Assembly: GCF_900187265.1 (NCBI RefSeq) | Contig: NZ_LT906450.1 | Span: 2,471,444-2,535,443, forward strand | From: Rhodococcus rhodochrous | Lineage (GTDB): Bacteria; Actinomycetota; Actinomycetes; Mycobacteriales; Mycobacteriaceae | Direction of reading: 5' to 3' | Length of the DNA stretch: 64,000 nt | In this document: positions 37,639 to 47,329 of the stretch, piece by piece | How the letters are laid out: every line of letters starts with the position of its first letter | Position numbering within the stretch: the stretch's first letter is position 1 | Made by a program: the position numbers and the translations under genes | The notes under the pieces: generated by a model | Databases searched by the model: none | Told to the model about the DNA's origin: nothing | The model's input: the letters and a program-made list of their open reading frames with translations, nothing else

Positions 37639-38709
37639 TCAGACCTGTGCCGTGGCGCCGACCGCGTCGGCGATGGAGCGGTAGCCGTGTGCGCGCAGCT
37701 TGCGGGCGATGCCCTTGTTGATGCGCCGCGCCCAGAACGGACCGCCGTAGATGAACCCGGTGTAGCCCTGGACCAGCGACGCGCCGGCGAGGATGCGCTC
37801 GAACGCCTGCTCCGGCGTCTCGATGCCACCCACCGAGACCAGGGTGAGTCGATCGCCGACCCGCGCGCGCAGTCGGCGCAGCACCCCGAGGGATCGCTCG
37901 GCGACCGGGGCGCCCGACAGGCCGCCCGCGCCGATCTCCTCGATGCGGCTCTGCGGGGTGTTCAACCCGTCGCGGCGGATGGTGGTGTTGGTGGCGACGA
38001 TGCCGGCGAGGCCGAGTTCGAGCGCCAGGTCGGCCACCGCGTCGACGTCCTCGTCGGACAGATCCGGGGCGATCTTCACAAGCACGGGCACGGTGACGGT
38101 GTCCAGCACCGCGGCGAGGATCGGGCGCAGCGACTCGACGGCCTGCAGATCCCGCAGGCCCGGGGTGTTGGGGGAGGAGACGTTGACGACCACGAAATCG
38201 GCGAGCGGGCCGAGGAGGCGCGCGCTCTCGGTGTAGTCCTCGGCGGCCTGCTCGGCCGGCACGACCTTCGTCTTGCCGATGTTGGCGCCGATGGGAACGG
38301 TGCGGCGGCGCTGCCGGAGCCGGTTGGCGGCCTCCCCGGCGCCGTGGTTGTTGAAGCCCATCCGGTTCACGATCGCGCGGTCCTCGGGGAGGCGGAACAG
38401 TCGCGGCTGCGGATTGCCCGGCTGTGCCTGGGCGGTGACGGTGCCGATCTCGGCGAACCCGAAACCGAGCGGCCCCCACACGTCGACACCCGTCGCGTCC
38501 TTGTCGAAGCCGGCCGCCAGACCCACCGGGGTGGGGAACTGCACGCCGAAGACGGTGTTGCGGAGAATGGGGTCGTCGGTGACGAGCACCTTCGCGACCA
38601 GGGCGCGCAGCGGCCCGAAGCGTGTCGACCAGCGCATCGCGAGGAAGGCGAGATGGTGGGCTCGTTCCGGCGGCAACAGGAACATGAGCCGAAGAAGATA
38701 GCGGTACAC
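37639..38709 (-). CDS. pyrD: Quinone-dependent dihydroorotate dehydrogenase
   Basis: 356 residues from GTG 38709, with a GGGAG ribosome site. Class 2 PyrD oxidises dihydroorotate to orotate in pyrimidine synthesis and passes electrons to menaquinone. The N-terminal amphipathic helix (residues 1-40) for membrane association is present. The FMN/substrate motifs are [24 protein letters not shown] (catalytic Ser region), A-T-N-T-T-I and [10 protein letters not shown]. The length is typical. The DUF5703 gene upstream, in the same direction, begins 43 bp away. Confidence 0.94.
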   Translation of the reverse strand: MYRYLLRLMFLLPPERAHHLAFLAMRWSTRFGPLRALVAKVLVTDDPILRNTVFGVQFPTPVGLAAGFDKDATGVDVWGPLGFGFAEIGTVTAQAQPGNPQPRLFRLPEDRAIVNRMGFNNHGAGEAANRLRQRRRTVPIGANIGKTKVVPAEQAAEDYTESARLLGPLADFVVVNVSSPNTPGLRDLQAVESLRPILAAVLDTVTVPVLVKIAPDLSDEDVDAVADLALELGLAGIVATNTTIRRDGLNTPQSRIEEIGAGGLSGAPVAERSLGVLRRLRARVGDRLTLVSVGGIETPEQAFERILAGASLVQGYTGFIYGGPFWARRINKGIARKLRAHGYRSIADAVGATAQV

Positions 38710-38752
38710 GAACTACTCCCTGCAAGCCCGGTCCACGACGGTCCGGGATCTG

Positions 38753-39010
38753 TTAACAACCAACGGTGGGTTCGGGGACGTGATGAGCGGTCTTGCGGCG
38801 GCGCAGCAGCACCCGCCGGCTCCCGTCCGGATACAGACGCACCCGGGTGAGTTCCCAGCCGTGGAATTCGGCGGAGATCGCCAGACGCATCGACGCGCTC
38901 ACCCGGGACACGTCCCGGGGCAGCTTGAGCGGCACGTATTCGTATTCGTCGTTGCTGGTGTCCCAACCGACAGGCATCCGGGTGAGCCGGCCGAGTCGCT
39001 CGTTCGCCAT
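38753..39010 (-). CDS. DUF5703-family small protein
   Basis: 85 residues. ATG 39010 overlaps the upstream stop as TGATG, implying translational coupling; a GTG at 39013 is a less attractive start. The sequence has E-Y-E-Y-V-P-L-K-L-P-R and E-F-H-G-W-E-L-T-R-V-R-L-Y-P-D-G-S-R, matching a short actinobacterial family named DUF5703. It is basic and cytosolic, with no known function. It lies between the lipoprotein propeller gene and pyrD. Confidence 0.75.
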   Translation of the reverse strand: MANERLGRLTRMPVGWDTSNDEYEYVPLKLPRDVSRVSASMRLAISAEFHGWELTRVRLYPDGSRRVLLRRRKTAHHVPEPTVGC

Positions 39011-40032
39011 CACTGTCCTTCGATCGGGATCCGTTGCAGTCCGTCACCGGTTGCCGACGCGATCACCAGTGCCGCATCGGCCGGATCGACGGCGATCGAA
39101 TTCGGTTGCCGCACCGTTGCGAAGCGGTGGCGTTCTCGCGGGATCCCGGTCGAAAGATCGTAGCCCACGACCTCGTTGCTGCCGGTCAGAGTCACCCAGA
39201 TCAGGTCCCGCGTCTCGTCGTAGGTCACAGCGTACGGGGCGGGGCCGACGGGATAGCGCTGCCGCAGGACGATCGCGTCGAGGGTGTAGACGAGCAGTTC
39301 GTCGCCGGTGGTGTCGGTGACCACGACGCGCCCGAACGGGTCGGTGGTCAGCTGTGTCGCGCCTTCGCCGGCGCGCAGTGCGGGACCGAGATGGGCGTCG
39401 GCGAGGTCGAGTTCGGTGAGGGAGGTCTGCCGACGGTCGAGCGCCGCGACGGCGTCACCGGTGACGGCGAGGGCGTCGACGGAGGCGAGGCCCCCGATGG
39501 TGGTGGCCACCTCACCGGATCCGGGATCGACGACGAGCACGCGGCCGTTGTCGGTACCGACCGCCCAGCGGCCATCGGACAACACGGCCGCCGACGCGGC
39601 GTTGCCGTCGACCGGGACCTCGGTGATGGTGCCGTCGGCGACGTCGATGCGCAGCACGGCCCCGGACACGGGCGCGAGCACACTGCCCTCGGGTCCGGTC
39701 ACCACGGTCGCGGCGGACGAGGGCAGGTCCACGAGGTGCGGTTCCGTCCCGGGACCGTCGAACGTCGTGTCGTCGAACAACGCGAGCCGTGCTCCGTCGT
39801 CGACGAGGGCGGCGAAGGTACCCGTGGACGGTTCGACGACCAGCGCGTCGACCTGCAGGTCGAGCGGACGGACGTCGCCGGCGGGGGACGGGCCGACCTC
39901 GGGGGCGGCCGCGGGGGCGGCGGGTTCGATGGTCTGCAGCACGTCCGGGGTGCTCTCCGACGAGCAGCCGGCCAGCACGACCATCGCGATCGCGCCCACC
40001 ATCGTGACCGCTCGGATCCCCGCTCTGCCCAT
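39010..40032 (-). CDS. Lipoprotein with a beta-propeller (YncE-like) domain
   Basis: 340 residues from ATG 40032, with GAGGAG 5-10 nt upstream. The signal peptide ends in V-L-A-G-C (lipobox, Cys about residue 23). After a Pro/Ala-rich linker follow repeats of the kind V-x-P-x-x-G-x-V and D-P-A-D-A-A-L-V-I-A-S, five to seven blades of a WD40/YncE-type propeller. It should be a surface-anchored binding scaffold. It is 139 bp downstream of hmuV in the same direction, and could be read through from the heme operon, but shows no heme-binding motif. Confidence 0.75.
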   Translation of the reverse strand: MGRAGIRAVTMVGAIAMVVLAGCSSESTPDVLQTIEPAAPAAAPEVGPSPAGDVRPLDLQVDALVVEPSTGTFAALVDDGARLALFDDTTFDGPGTEPHLVDLPSSAATVVTGPEGSVLAPVSGAVLRIDVADGTITEVPVDGNAASAAVLSDGRWAVGTDNGRVLVVDPGSGEVATTIGGLASVDALAVTGDAVAALDRRQTSLTELDLADAHLGPALRAGEGATQLTTDPFGRVVVTDTTGDELLVYTLDAIVLRQRYPVGPAPYAVTYDETRDLIWVTLTGSNEVVGYDLSTGIPRERHRFATVRQPNSIAVDPADAALVIASATGDGLQRIPIEGQ

Positions 40033-40171
40033 CGTTGCTCCTCGTCCTCGGATTCGATTCGCACCTGCCGGACGCGTCCCGGCGCCCGGCGCGCCGACCT
40101 TCAGTGTTCCTGATGCCGGTCGCGGGGAAGAAATCAGTGGGTCGTCCCACGGGCCGGATGTGACCTGCTGC

Positions 40172-41044
40172 TCAGGTCTGTGCCGACGCGGACCGGTCGC
40201 GGTCCGGACGTCGCGGCACCACGAGCGGGGTGCCGGTCTCGGGGTGACGGCCGATCGCCACCGGGTACTGGTAGACGCGGCCGAGGAGCTCTTCGGTGAG
40301 GACGTCGTCGGGGGCGCCGTCGGCGACGATGCGGCCCTGTTCGAGCACGCAGACGCGATCGGCGTAGGCGGCGGCGAGGCCGAGATCGTGCAGCACGACC
40401 ACCACGGCGTGCCCGTGGTCGGCGCGGGCCCGCACGACCTGCATGACCGCCTCCTGGTGGCCGATGTCCAGTGCCGCGGTGGGTTCGTCGAGCAGCAACG
40501 TCTCGGTATCCTGGGCCAGCACCCGCGCGAGCGCCACCCGGGCGCGTTCGCCACCGGACAGCGCGGGGAACGGCCGGTCGGCCAGATGGGCGACGTCGCA
40601 GGTCGCGAACGCCTCGGCGACGATGCGATCGTCGTCGTCCTGCCGAGGGGTGCGCGCCCACGCGGCCCGTCCCATCCGCACGACCTGCCGGGCGGTGAAC
40701 GGGAACCCCACGGCGTGCTGCTGCGGCAGCACCGCGCGACGGCGGGCCAGGGCGATCGACGACCACCGCTCGAGGGGACGGCCCTCGACCTCGACGGTGC
40801 CACCGCTGATCGGATGGTCGCCGGACAACGCTGCGAGCAGGGTGGACTTGCCGGCCCCGTTGGGGCCGACGAGCGCGACGACCTCGCCGGTGCACACCTC
40901 GAAGTCGACACCGTGCAGGATTTCCCGCTCTCCGCGCCGCAGCCGCACACCCACCGCGCGCATCGTCGCGGTGCCGGGCGCCGAGCGGGCCGGGACGGCC
41001 GTCGCCGGGGATCCGAGGGAACGGGGGAGCAGCCTCATGCCCAT
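40172..41044 (-). CDS. hmuV: Heme ABC transporter ATP-binding protein
   Basis: 290 residues. It powers heme import through HmuU. All ABC motifs are present: Walker A G-P-N-G-A-G-K-S-T (near residue 60), signature L-S-G-G-E-R-A-R-V, Walker B L-L-L-D-E-P and a switch His (V-V-L-H-D-L). The N-terminal 25 residues before the fold are an extension. It overlaps the hmuU stop by 10 nt (41035-41044). Last gene of the heme operon proper. Confidence 0.9.
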   Translation of the reverse strand: MGMRLLPRSLGSPATAVPARSAPGTATMRAVGVRLRRGEREILHGVDFEVCTGEVVALVGPNGAGKSTLLAALSGDHPISGGTVEVEGRPLERWSSIALARRRAVLPQQHAVGFPFTARQVVRMGRAAWARTPRQDDDDRIVAEAFATCDVAHLADRPFPALSGGERARVALARVLAQDTETLLLDEPTAALDIGHQEAVMQVVRARADHGHAVVVVLHDLGLAAAYADRVCVLEQGRIVADGAPDDVLTEELLGRVYQYPVAIGRHPETGTPLVVPRRPDRDRSASAQT

Positions 41045-42132
41045 CCACCCTGCTTCGCGCGGGTGCGGCGCAGCATGAGGAAGAAGACCGGGCCGCCGAT
41101 GAGTGCGGTGATCATGCCGAGCGGTAGGTCGGCGTTCTCGACCAGCGTGCGCGCCGCGAGGTCGGCGGCGAGCAGGACGACCGCGCCGGCGAGCACACTC
41201 GCCACGACGAGTACCCGGTGGGCGGGGCCGAGCGCCAGGCGCATCAGGTGCGGCACGACCAGTCCGACGAACATGATGATGCCGGTGAAGGCGGTGGCGC
41301 CGCTGACCAGCACGGCGACCGCCAGGATCGACAACTGACGGACGCGTTCGACGTCCACACCCAGATGCCGGGCGACGCTCTCGCCGAGCGCGAGCAGGTC
41401 GAGTTTCGGGGCGAGCAGCACCGCGACGAGCACCCCGGCGAGGGTCAGCGGGGCGACCACCGCGACGATGTCCCAGGTGGCGCCGCCGAGACTACCGAGC
41501 TGCCAGAACACGATCTGGTCGCGGGCGGCCGGACTGGCGACGAAGGTGAAGAACGCGATGAGTCCACCGGCGACGGCGTTGACGGCGACACCGGTGAGGA
41601 TGACCGTGACCACCTCCGTGCGTCCGTTGGACCGGGACAGCACGTAGACCAGCACGGTGGTGATCAGGCCGGAGACGAGTGCGGCGCCGGCCAGTGCCCA
41701 GCCGGCGGTGAAGGCGCCGCCGAGCACGATCACGGCGGACGCGCCGACGGCGGCGCCGGAGGACACGCCGATCACGCCGGGTTCGGCGAGGGGATTGGCG
41801 AAGATGCCCTGCAGCAGCGCCCCGGAACAACCGAGGGCGGCACCGACGAGCATCGCGAGCACCACGCGCGGGAAACGTACCTCCCACAGGGTGACCTCCC
41901 CGGCGGGGTGCGCGGGCACCGGCCCGAGGTCCAGTCCCGTGCGGTGCAGCAGACTGCCGACCACCTCGGCCGGGCTCGTGGGCACCTGGCCGAGGCACGC
42001 CGACGCGACGGCCAGGGCGAGCAGGGCGACGACGAGACCGACGAGGACGACGGTGGTGCGTCCCCGTCCGGCCTTCCGCAGTGCCCGTTCGGGCAGGCCG
42101 GTGGATTCGGTGACTTCTTCGCTCACGGACAT
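41035..42132 (-). CDS. hmuU: Heme ABC transporter permease (FecCD family)
   Basis: 365 residues with about nine hydrophobic helices. The family loop G-A-L-L-Q-G-I-F-A-N-P-L-A-E-P-G-V-I-G (about residues 105-123) and the coupling segment G-I-I-M-F-V-G-L-V-V-P-H are typical of BtuC/FecD/HmuU transporters. It forms the inner-membrane channel for heme. It starts 7 nt after hmuT and overlaps hmuV. Confidence 0.9.
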   Translation of the reverse strand: MSVSEEVTESTGLPERALRKAGRGRTTVVLVGLVVALLALAVASACLGQVPTSPAEVVGSLLHRTGLDLGPVPAHPAGEVTLWEVRFPRVVLAMLVGAALGCSGALLQGIFANPLAEPGVIGVSSGAAVGASAVIVLGGAFTAGWALAGAALVSGLITTVLVYVLSRSNGRTEVVTVILTGVAVNAVAGGLIAFFTFVASPAARDQIVFWQLGSLGGATWDIVAVVAPLTLAGVLVAVLLAPKLDLLALGESVARHLGVDVERVRQLSILAVAVLVSGATAFTGIIMFVGLVVPHLMRLALGPAHRVLVVASVLAGAVVLLAADLAARTLVENADLPLGMITALIGGPVFFLMLRRTRAKQGGWA

Positions 42133-42139
42133 CCGGCGA

Positions 42140-43165
42140 TCACGACCGGTCCGACGGGTAGAACGCCTCCACCAGAGCGGCCAGGACCTTGCCGGTCTGC
42201 GGGCCGAAGCTGAGCAGGGTCGAATCGTCCATGTCCACGATGGTGCCCGTCTTCCCGGCCGGGGTCTGCGCGACGCCCGGGAGCTGTGCGAGTCCGTCCG
42301 GTCCGCCCACCGAGTCGAGGCTGTGCGTCATCACCAGGATGATGTCGGGTGCCGAGGCGATCATCGCCTCGCTGGTGATCGGCACGAACTGCGAGTCGAG
42401 GCCGGCGAGGATGCCGGCGTCGCGACCACCGGCGGCCGCGACGAGCGCGTCGGCCCCCGAACCGGGACCGCCGAGCATCTTGATCGCCGCACCGCGCAGG
42501 TAGAGGAACGCGACGGTGGGTTCGGGATGGTCGGCGGGGATCGAGTCCTTCGCCGCGGCGATCTCGTCGAGCGTCCGCTGCGCGAGCGCGGCGCCGGCCT
42601 CGGGCACACCGAGCGCGGCCGCGACCGCCTCGATGTCGTCGGCGACGGTGTCGAGGGAGCGTTCCGGGTCGACGAACACCACCGGCACGCCGGTCGCGCG
42701 GATCTGTTCCTGCACCGCGAGCGGACCGATGGAGGTGTCGGTGAGCACGACGGTCGGGTTCAACGCGAGGATCGCCTCGGCGTTGAGACCGTGCCCGCCG
42801 GGGGTGACGTTGGGGACGTCCTGGATCGCGGGGAAGGACGCGGTGGAGCGGCCGACGAGCTTGTCGCCGAGTCCGAGGGCGTACACGGTCTGCGCCAGGG
42901 TGCCGGAGCGGTCGGCCACCACGATCCGGGAGATGTCGGTGATCGTGGTCTCGACGCCGTCCACGCCGCGCACCGTGGCCGGCAGCGCGGGTGCCGGGTC
43001 GGTGGTGATCGGCTCGGGTTCGGCATCGACGACGGCGGTGCGCGGACCGGTCGCGACGTCGGTGACGGTCGTGCCGTCGGTGGTGGGGGCGCTGCATGCG
43101 GCGACGAGGAGGACACCCAGCACTGCGATCAGCGCGACCGGGAGGCGGAGGAGGGAACGGAACAT
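42140..43165 (-). CDS. hmuT: Heme ABC transporter substrate-binding lipoprotein
   Basis: 341 residues. The leader ends L-V-A-A-C (lipobox, Cys about residue 24), so it is tethered outside the membrane. The helical-backbone binding fold is recognisable: R-I-V-V-A-D-R-S-G-T-L-A-Q-T-V-Y-A-L-G-L-G-D near residue 84, E-A-I-L-A-L-N-P-T-V-V-L-T-D, and S-E-A-M-I-A-S-A-P-D-I-I-L-V-M-T. It delivers heme to HmuU. It begins 3 nt after the heme oxygenase stop. Confidence 0.88.
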   Translation of the reverse strand: MFRSLLRLPVALIAVLGVLLVAACSAPTTDGTTVTDVATGPRTAVVDAEPEPITTDPAPALPATVRGVDGVETTITDISRIVVADRSGTLAQTVYALGLGDKLVGRSTASFPAIQDVPNVTPGGHGLNAEAILALNPTVVLTDTSIGPLAVQEQIRATGVPVVFVDPERSLDTVADDIEAVAAALGVPEAGAALAQRTLDEIAAAKDSIPADHPEPTVAFLYLRGAAIKMLGGPGSGADALVAAAGGRDAGILAGLDSQFVPITSEAMIASAPDIILVMTHSLDSVGGPDGLAQLPGVAQTPAGKTGTIVDMDDSTLLSFGPQTGKVLAALVEAFYPSDRS

Positions 43166-43168
43166 CGG

Positions 43169-43834
43169 TCAGGCACGCACCCGATACCGGTCGATATCGC
43201 GCGCGAGGTCGGCGAACAGGGCACCGTTGAGCCCGTACACGAGGTTCGCCTCGTCGATGACGGTCTGTTGCTGGTCGCCGTCGAGCGGTGCGGCGTCGAG
43301 CTTCGCGCGGTAGGCGTCCTTGAACGGCTTGGTCTTCGGGATCCCGTCGAAGATGTAGAAGCGCAACCCGTCGCGCTCGTAGCCGTAGGCGCGTTCGAGC
43401 ATGCGGCGGATGATCTGGCCGCCGGACAGGTCGCCGAGATAGCGCAGATAGTGATGTGCGAGGAAGGCTTCCGGGGACACCGCCGCGACCTGCTCGAGCC
43501 GGTCGACGTAGGCGACGGTCGCGGGCAGCGCCGCGATGCGGTCGCGCCAGTCGGAGCCGACGAGGAAGTCGAGGTCGGCTTCGAGCGCGGCGGTGCGGAG
43601 CAACGCGTCGCTGAGGAAGGGACCGGCGATCGGATCGTCGGTGTAGCCACGACCGATCCGCTCGAGGCTGTCGTAGACGAACCAGGTCTGCGCGATGAGC
43701 GCGGCGTGAGCTTCGGTCGACAACTTGCCCCCGAGCAGTTCCGAGACGAACACCGAGTTCTCGGTGTCGCTGTGGGCCTGCTGGGTCTCGAGCCGGATGC
43801 GCTCGGCGAATCCGACGACTTCGGTCGCGGCCAT
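43169..43834 (-). CDS. hmuO: Heme oxygenase (biliverdin-producing)
   Basis: 221 residues, the usual size for bacterial HmuO. It opens imported heme to biliverdin, CO and Fe2+. The proximal heme ligand His is in Q-Q-A-H-S-D-T-E-N (residue 21), and the distal helix has R-Y-L-G-D-L-S-G-G-Q (Gly kink). A GGGAGG ribosome site lies before ATG 43834. First gene of the hmuO-T-U-V run, so uptake and iron release are made together. An IdeR-like box 41 bp upstream predicts induction when iron is low. Confidence 0.93.
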   Translation of the reverse strand: MAATEVVGFAERIRLETQQAHSDTENSVFVSELLGGKLSTEAHAALIAQTWFVYDSLERIGRGYTDDPIAGPFLSDALLRTAALEADLDFLVGSDWRDRIAALPATVAYVDRLEQVAAVSPEAFLAHHYLRYLGDLSGGQIIRRMLERAYGYERDGLRFYIFDGIPKTKPFKDAYRAKLDAAPLDGDQQQTVIDEANLVYGLNGALFADLARDIDRYRVRA

Positions 43835-43874
43835 CGACCGACCTCCCTCACATTGCCTGTACCGAACGTACTCG

Positions 43875-43893
43875 GGAGGCTAGCCTAACCTTC
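43875..43893 (-). promoter_or_regulatory. IdeR/DtxR-type iron box before hmuO
   Basis: The minus-strand sequence GAAGGTTAGGCTAGCCTCC matches 14 of 19 positions of the IdeR/DtxR consensus, including an uninterrupted central AGGTTAGGCTA. It lies 41 bp before the hmuO start and overlaps possible -10 hexamers, so the iron-loaded repressor would block transcription. Confidence 0.8.
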
Positions 43894-43928
43894 GTGAAAA
43901 GGGCAGGGGGCAGTCGGTGTGGTCGGGA

Positions 43929-44867
43929 TCACGCGCTCACGTCGTCGAGCGCCGCGGCGATCGCCGGCGGCAATGCCAATTCCTCCGCGACGAGCACTCC
44001 GGTGAGCTGCGCCAGATCCCGGGCACCCACGAGCGTCGAGGCGACGTGCGGACGGTCGCGCACCCACGCCAGTGCCACGGCAAGCGGCGAGGTGCCCAGA
44101 CCGTCGGCGGCCGTGGCGACCGCATCGACCACGCGCACCGCGGATTCGGTGAGATAGCGGCGCACCTCCTCGGTGTGCACGTCGTCGGCGCCCCGCGAAT
44201 CCGCCGGCACCCCCGACCGGTACTTACCGGTGAGGACACCGCCGGCGAGAGGAACCGCCGCGAACACACCCACTCCGTGGTGGGCGGCTGCGGGGATCAA
44301 CTCCTCCTCGACCCCGCGGGCGAGCAGGGAGTACTCGACCTGCGTGCTGATCAGCGGCGCGGGGCGCCGGGCCGCCGCGGCGGCGGTGGCGAGCTGCCAG
44401 CCGAGATAGCCGCGCACCCCGACGTATCGCACGCGCCCGCTGGTGACGGCGAACTCGAGAGCGTCCATCACCTCGTCGACGGGGGTGTGCGGATCCCACG
44501 TCGCCACCTGCCACACGTCGAGGTGATCGGTGCCGAGTTCACGCAGCGTCGCGTCGAGTTGGTTGAGCAGACCCGAGCGGGAGCAGTCCACCCGGCCGGA
44601 ACCGAGTGTGGTGGTGTCGATGCCGGAACTGCCCGACAGCACCAGTTGGTCGCGGGGCACCACGTCGTCGAGCAGTTCGGCGAGGATCCGTTGCGCGACC
44701 CCGTCCCCGTAAGCGGGGGAGGTGTCGACGAGCGTGCCGCCCACATCCACGAAGGCCGACAACTGCGCTGCGGCCTCGTCGCCGTCCGTTCCGCGACCCC
44801 ACGTCAAGGTGCCCAGGCCGAGCCGTGAAACCCGCAGGCCGCTCGCACCGACTGTCCTGTATTCCAT
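43929..44867 (-). CDS. Aldo/keto reductase-family protein with a degenerate active site
   Basis: 312 residues from ATG 44867; the frame upstream to 45320 is open but carries no signal and overlaps the uppP region. The fold is clear: [19 protein letters not shown] (tetrad Asp and Tyr) and [13 protein letters not shown]. The tetrad Lys, expected in a T-K-x-G strand, is replaced (L-S-G-S-S-G), and the His after L-D-V-W-Q-V is Ala (V-A-T-W-D). It may bind NADP(H) without ordinary reductase chemistry. It is divergent from uppP. Confidence 0.78.
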   Translation of the reverse strand: MEYRTVGASGLRVSRLGLGTLTWGRGTDGDEAAAQLSAFVDVGGTLVDTSPAYGDGVAQRILAELLDDVVPRDQLVLSGSSGIDTTTLGSGRVDCSRSGLLNQLDATLRELGTDHLDVWQVATWDPHTPVDEVMDALEFAVTSGRVRYVGVRGYLGWQLATAAAAARRPAPLISTQVEYSLLARGVEEELIPAAAHHGVGVFAAVPLAGGVLTGKYRSGVPADSRGADDVHTEEVRRYLTESAVRVVDAVATAADGLGTSPLAVALAWVRDRPHVASTLVGARDLAQLTGVLVAEELALPPAIAAALDDVSA

Positions 44868-45075
44868 AACCGTCCGCGTTTCCTCCCGACACGACGGGAC
44901 GTCGCCGCGCTCGGCCACGACCCCGGTACTGCACCCTAATGCGCGACAGGCGCGCGACAGCGTCCGGCGCGCCGACCGGACGGCTTCCACGTACCCTTCG
45001 GCGAGTGAGAACTGCTCCCTGCATCCGCGACCGTCGACCCGTCCCCACCGCAGGCTCCGTGCCGGGAGTCGCCGC

Positions 45076-45924
45076 ATGATCGGCGAATCGATGACCTGGC
45101 TGCAGACGATCGTGCTCGGCATCGTGCAGGGGCTCACCGAATTCCTGCCGATCTCGTCGTCCGGCCACCTGCGGATCGTCTCGGAGATCTTCTTCGGAGA
45201 GGACGCGGGCGCGTCGTTCACCGCGGTCACCCAGCTGGGCACCGAGGCCGCCGTGCTGGTGTTCTTCGCCGGCGACATCTGGCGGATCCTGCGGGCCTGG
45301 TTCCGCGGCCTGTTCCACAAGGAGCACCGCGCCGATCACGATTACAAGATGGGCTGGTACGTCATTCTCGGCACCATCCCGATCGGCATCCTCGGCGTGC
45401 TGTTCAAGGACGACATCCGCACCGTCGCCCGCAACCTGTGGCTCGTCGCCACCATGCTCATCCTGTTCTCGATCGTCATCGCGGCCGCCGAGTACTTCGG
45501 CAAACAGCGGCGCGACGTGAGTCAGCTCACCCTCAAGGACGGCCTGATCATGGGTTCGGCGCAGGCGCTGGCCCTGATCCCCGGCGTGTCCCGCTCCGGC
45601 GGCACCATTTCGGCCGGTCTGTTCCTCGGACTCACCCGCGAGGCCGCCGCCCGGTACTCGTTCCTGCTCGCCATTCCCGCCGTCGTCGCCTCCGGTCTGT
45701 TCAGCCTGCCCGACGCCTTCGAACCGGCCGGTGAAGGGCTGAACGCGTCCGGGGCGCAGCTGCTCGTCGCGACCGTGATCGCCTTCGCGGTCGGCTACGC
45801 CGCGATCGCCTGGCTGCTGCGCTTCGTCGTCAACCACTCGATGTACTGGTTCGTCGGCTACCGCGTGATCCTCGGCGTGATCGTGCTCGGACTGCTCGCA
45901 ACCGGCGTGGTCTCCGCCACCTGA
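45076..45924 (+). CDS. uppP: Undecaprenyl-diphosphatase
   Basis: 282 residues, integral inner-membrane enzyme that recycles the C55 lipid carrier by removing a phosphate after peptidoglycan subunit transfer; it also gives bacitracin tolerance. The two family motifs are [11 protein letters not shown] (about residues 22-32) and P-G-V-S-R-S-G-G-T. About eight helices. ATG 45076 has GGGAG upstream; ATG 45091 is a possible alternative. The following genes up to mshC keep the order seen in mycobacteria and relatives. Confidence 0.93.
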   Translation: MIGESMTWLQTIVLGIVQGLTEFLPISSSGHLRIVSEIFFGEDAGASFTAVTQLGTEAAVLVFFAGDIWRILRAWFRGLFHKEHRADHDYKMGWYVILGTIPIGILGVLFKDDIRTVARNLWLVATMLILFSIVIAAAEYFGKQRRDVSQLTLKDGLIMGSAQALALIPGVSRSGGTISAGLFLGLTREAAARYSFLLAIPAVVASGLFSLPDAFEPAGEGLNASGAQLLVATVIAFAVGYAAIAWLLRFVVNHSMYWFVGYRVILGVIVLGLLATGVVSAT

Positions 45925-45948
45925 CCGGCTGCCGGCAGGCGGTACCTC

Positions 45949-45954
45949 TAGGCT
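45949..45954 (+). promoter_or_regulatory. -10 hexamer of a leaderless promoter
   Basis: TAGGCT is followed by 6 nt and ATG 45961, with no ribosome site, so the histidine phosphatase gene probably has its own leaderless transcript starting after uppP. Confidence 0.6.
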
Positions 45955-45960
45955 GGGCGC

Positions 45961-46689
45961 ATGACGGTCATCCTGCTGCGGCACGGGCGGTCGACGGCGA
46001 ACACCTCGCACGTGTTGGCCGGTCGTTCCCCCGGTGTCGAACTCGACGAGGTAGGCCACGTCCAGGCGAAGAATCTCGTCACCCGGTTCGCCGGGCTCGA
46101 GATCACCGAGATCGTGCGGTCGCCGCTGCTGCGGTGCCGGCAGACGGTGCAGCCGCTGGCGACCGATCGCGGACTCGAACCGGTCGTCGACGAGCGGCTC
46201 GCCGAGGTCGACTACGGGCAGTGGACCGGCCGTGAACTGAAGGAACTGGTCAAGGAACCGCTGTGGGCGGTCGTGCAGCAACACGCCTCCGCAGCGGTCT
46301 TCCCGGACGGTGAAGGGCTCGCACAGGTGCAGTCCCGCGCGGTCGCCGCGATCCGCGAACACGACCGGCGCCTGCGCGACGCGCACGGCAAGGACGTCGT
46401 GTGGATCGCGTGCAGTCACGGCGATGTGATCAAGTCGATCCTCGCCGACGCGTTCGCGACGCACCTCGACAGCTTCCAACGGATCGTCGCCGAACCGGCG
46501 TCGATCAGCATCGTCCGCTACACCGACACGCGGCCGTTCGTGCTGCGCGTGAACGACACCGGTTCGGACCTGTCCGGGCTTGCTGGGCCGTCCGAACCCA
46601 AGTCCGTGCCCGGCGGCGAAGTGCCCGGCGCGGTCGAGGAACCCGGCGACCCACCGCAGGGGCACCGACAGGAGACGGCACGCGGATAA
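45961..46689 (+). CDS. Histidine phosphatase family protein (MSMEG_4193-like)
   Basis: 242 residues. The phosphohistidine loop L-L-R-H-G-R-S-T-A-N is at the N-terminus, an R-S-P-L-L-R-C-R-Q-T motif near residue 60, the acid E-V-D-Y-G-Q-W, and the second His in A-C-S-H-G-D-V. It matches the actinobacterial MSMEG_4193 group that sits between uppP and DUF3090. The substrate is unknown. The C-terminal 35 residues after the domain are Pro/Gly-rich. Confidence 0.85.
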   Translation: MTVILLRHGRSTANTSHVLAGRSPGVELDEVGHVQAKNLVTRFAGLEITEIVRSPLLRCRQTVQPLATDRGLEPVVDERLAEVDYGQWTGRELKELVKEPLWAVVQQHASAAVFPDGEGLAQVQSRAVAAIREHDRRLRDAHGKDVVWIACSHGDVIKSILADAFATHLDSFQRIVAEPASISIVRYTDTRPFVLRVNDTGSDLSGLAGPSEPKSVPGGEVPGAVEEPGDPPQGHRQETARG

Positions 46690-46734
46690 TGACAGTGTCC
46701 GTCATGGCAGAGTGTGGGGACTCGAGGAGGTGCG

Positions 46735-47325
46735 ATGGCCCGCGCGATACACGTGTTTCGAACACCTGATCGGTTCATCGCCGGCACTGTCGGTGAACCG
46801 GGCGACCGGGTGTTCTACCTGCAGGCCGTGCACGAGTCCCGTGTAGTGAGCGTGCTTCTGGAGAAGCAGCAGGTGCAGATCCTGGCCGACCGGATGGGGC
46901 TGTTGCTCGAAGAGGTACAGCGCCGCTTCGGCACCGTGATCCCAGACGACCCCCAGGTCGACGTCAGCCCGTTGGTGACACCGATCGAGGCCGAGTTCCG
47001 GGTCGGCACCATGGGGCTGGGCTGGGACGCCGACGCCGGATCGGTGGTGGTGGAGCTGCTCGCGGTCACCGACACCGAACTCGACGAATCGGTGGTACTC
47101 GACGACACCGAGGAAGGCCCCGACGCGGTGCGGGTGTTCCTCACCCCGGTGCAGGCCCGCGAATTCGCGGCCCGCTCCGAACTCGTCGTCTCGGCCGGGC
47201 GCGCGCCCTGCCCGCTGTGCGGCGAACCGATCGGCGCCGACGGACACATCTGCGTCCGCACCAACGGTTACCTGCGTACGCCCGGATTCGATCCGGCCGC
47301 GTGGTTCGGCGAGGAAGAAAGCTGA
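46735..47325 (+). CDS. DUF3090-family protein
   Basis: 196 residues from ATG 46735, behind GAGGAGG. Conserved features include E-K-Q-Q-V-Q-I-L-A-D-R near residue 35 and a C-terminal C-P-L-C-G-E-P-I-G-A-D-G-H-I-C knuckle that should bind zinc. DUF3090 is an actinobacterial family found with the SCO1664 protein and mshC. The next gene starts 4 nt after its stop, so they are made together. No known function. Confidence 0.87.
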   Translation: MARAIHVFRTPDRFIAGTVGEPGDRVFYLQAVHESRVVSVLLEKQQVQILADRMGLLLEEVQRRFGTVIPDDPQVDVSPLVTPIEAEFRVGTMGLGWDADAGSVVVELLAVTDTELDESVVLDDTEEGPDAVRVFLTPVQAREFAARSELVVSAGRAPCPLCGEPIGADGHICVRTNGYLRTPGFDPAAWFGEEES

Positions 47326-47329
47326 CCGC

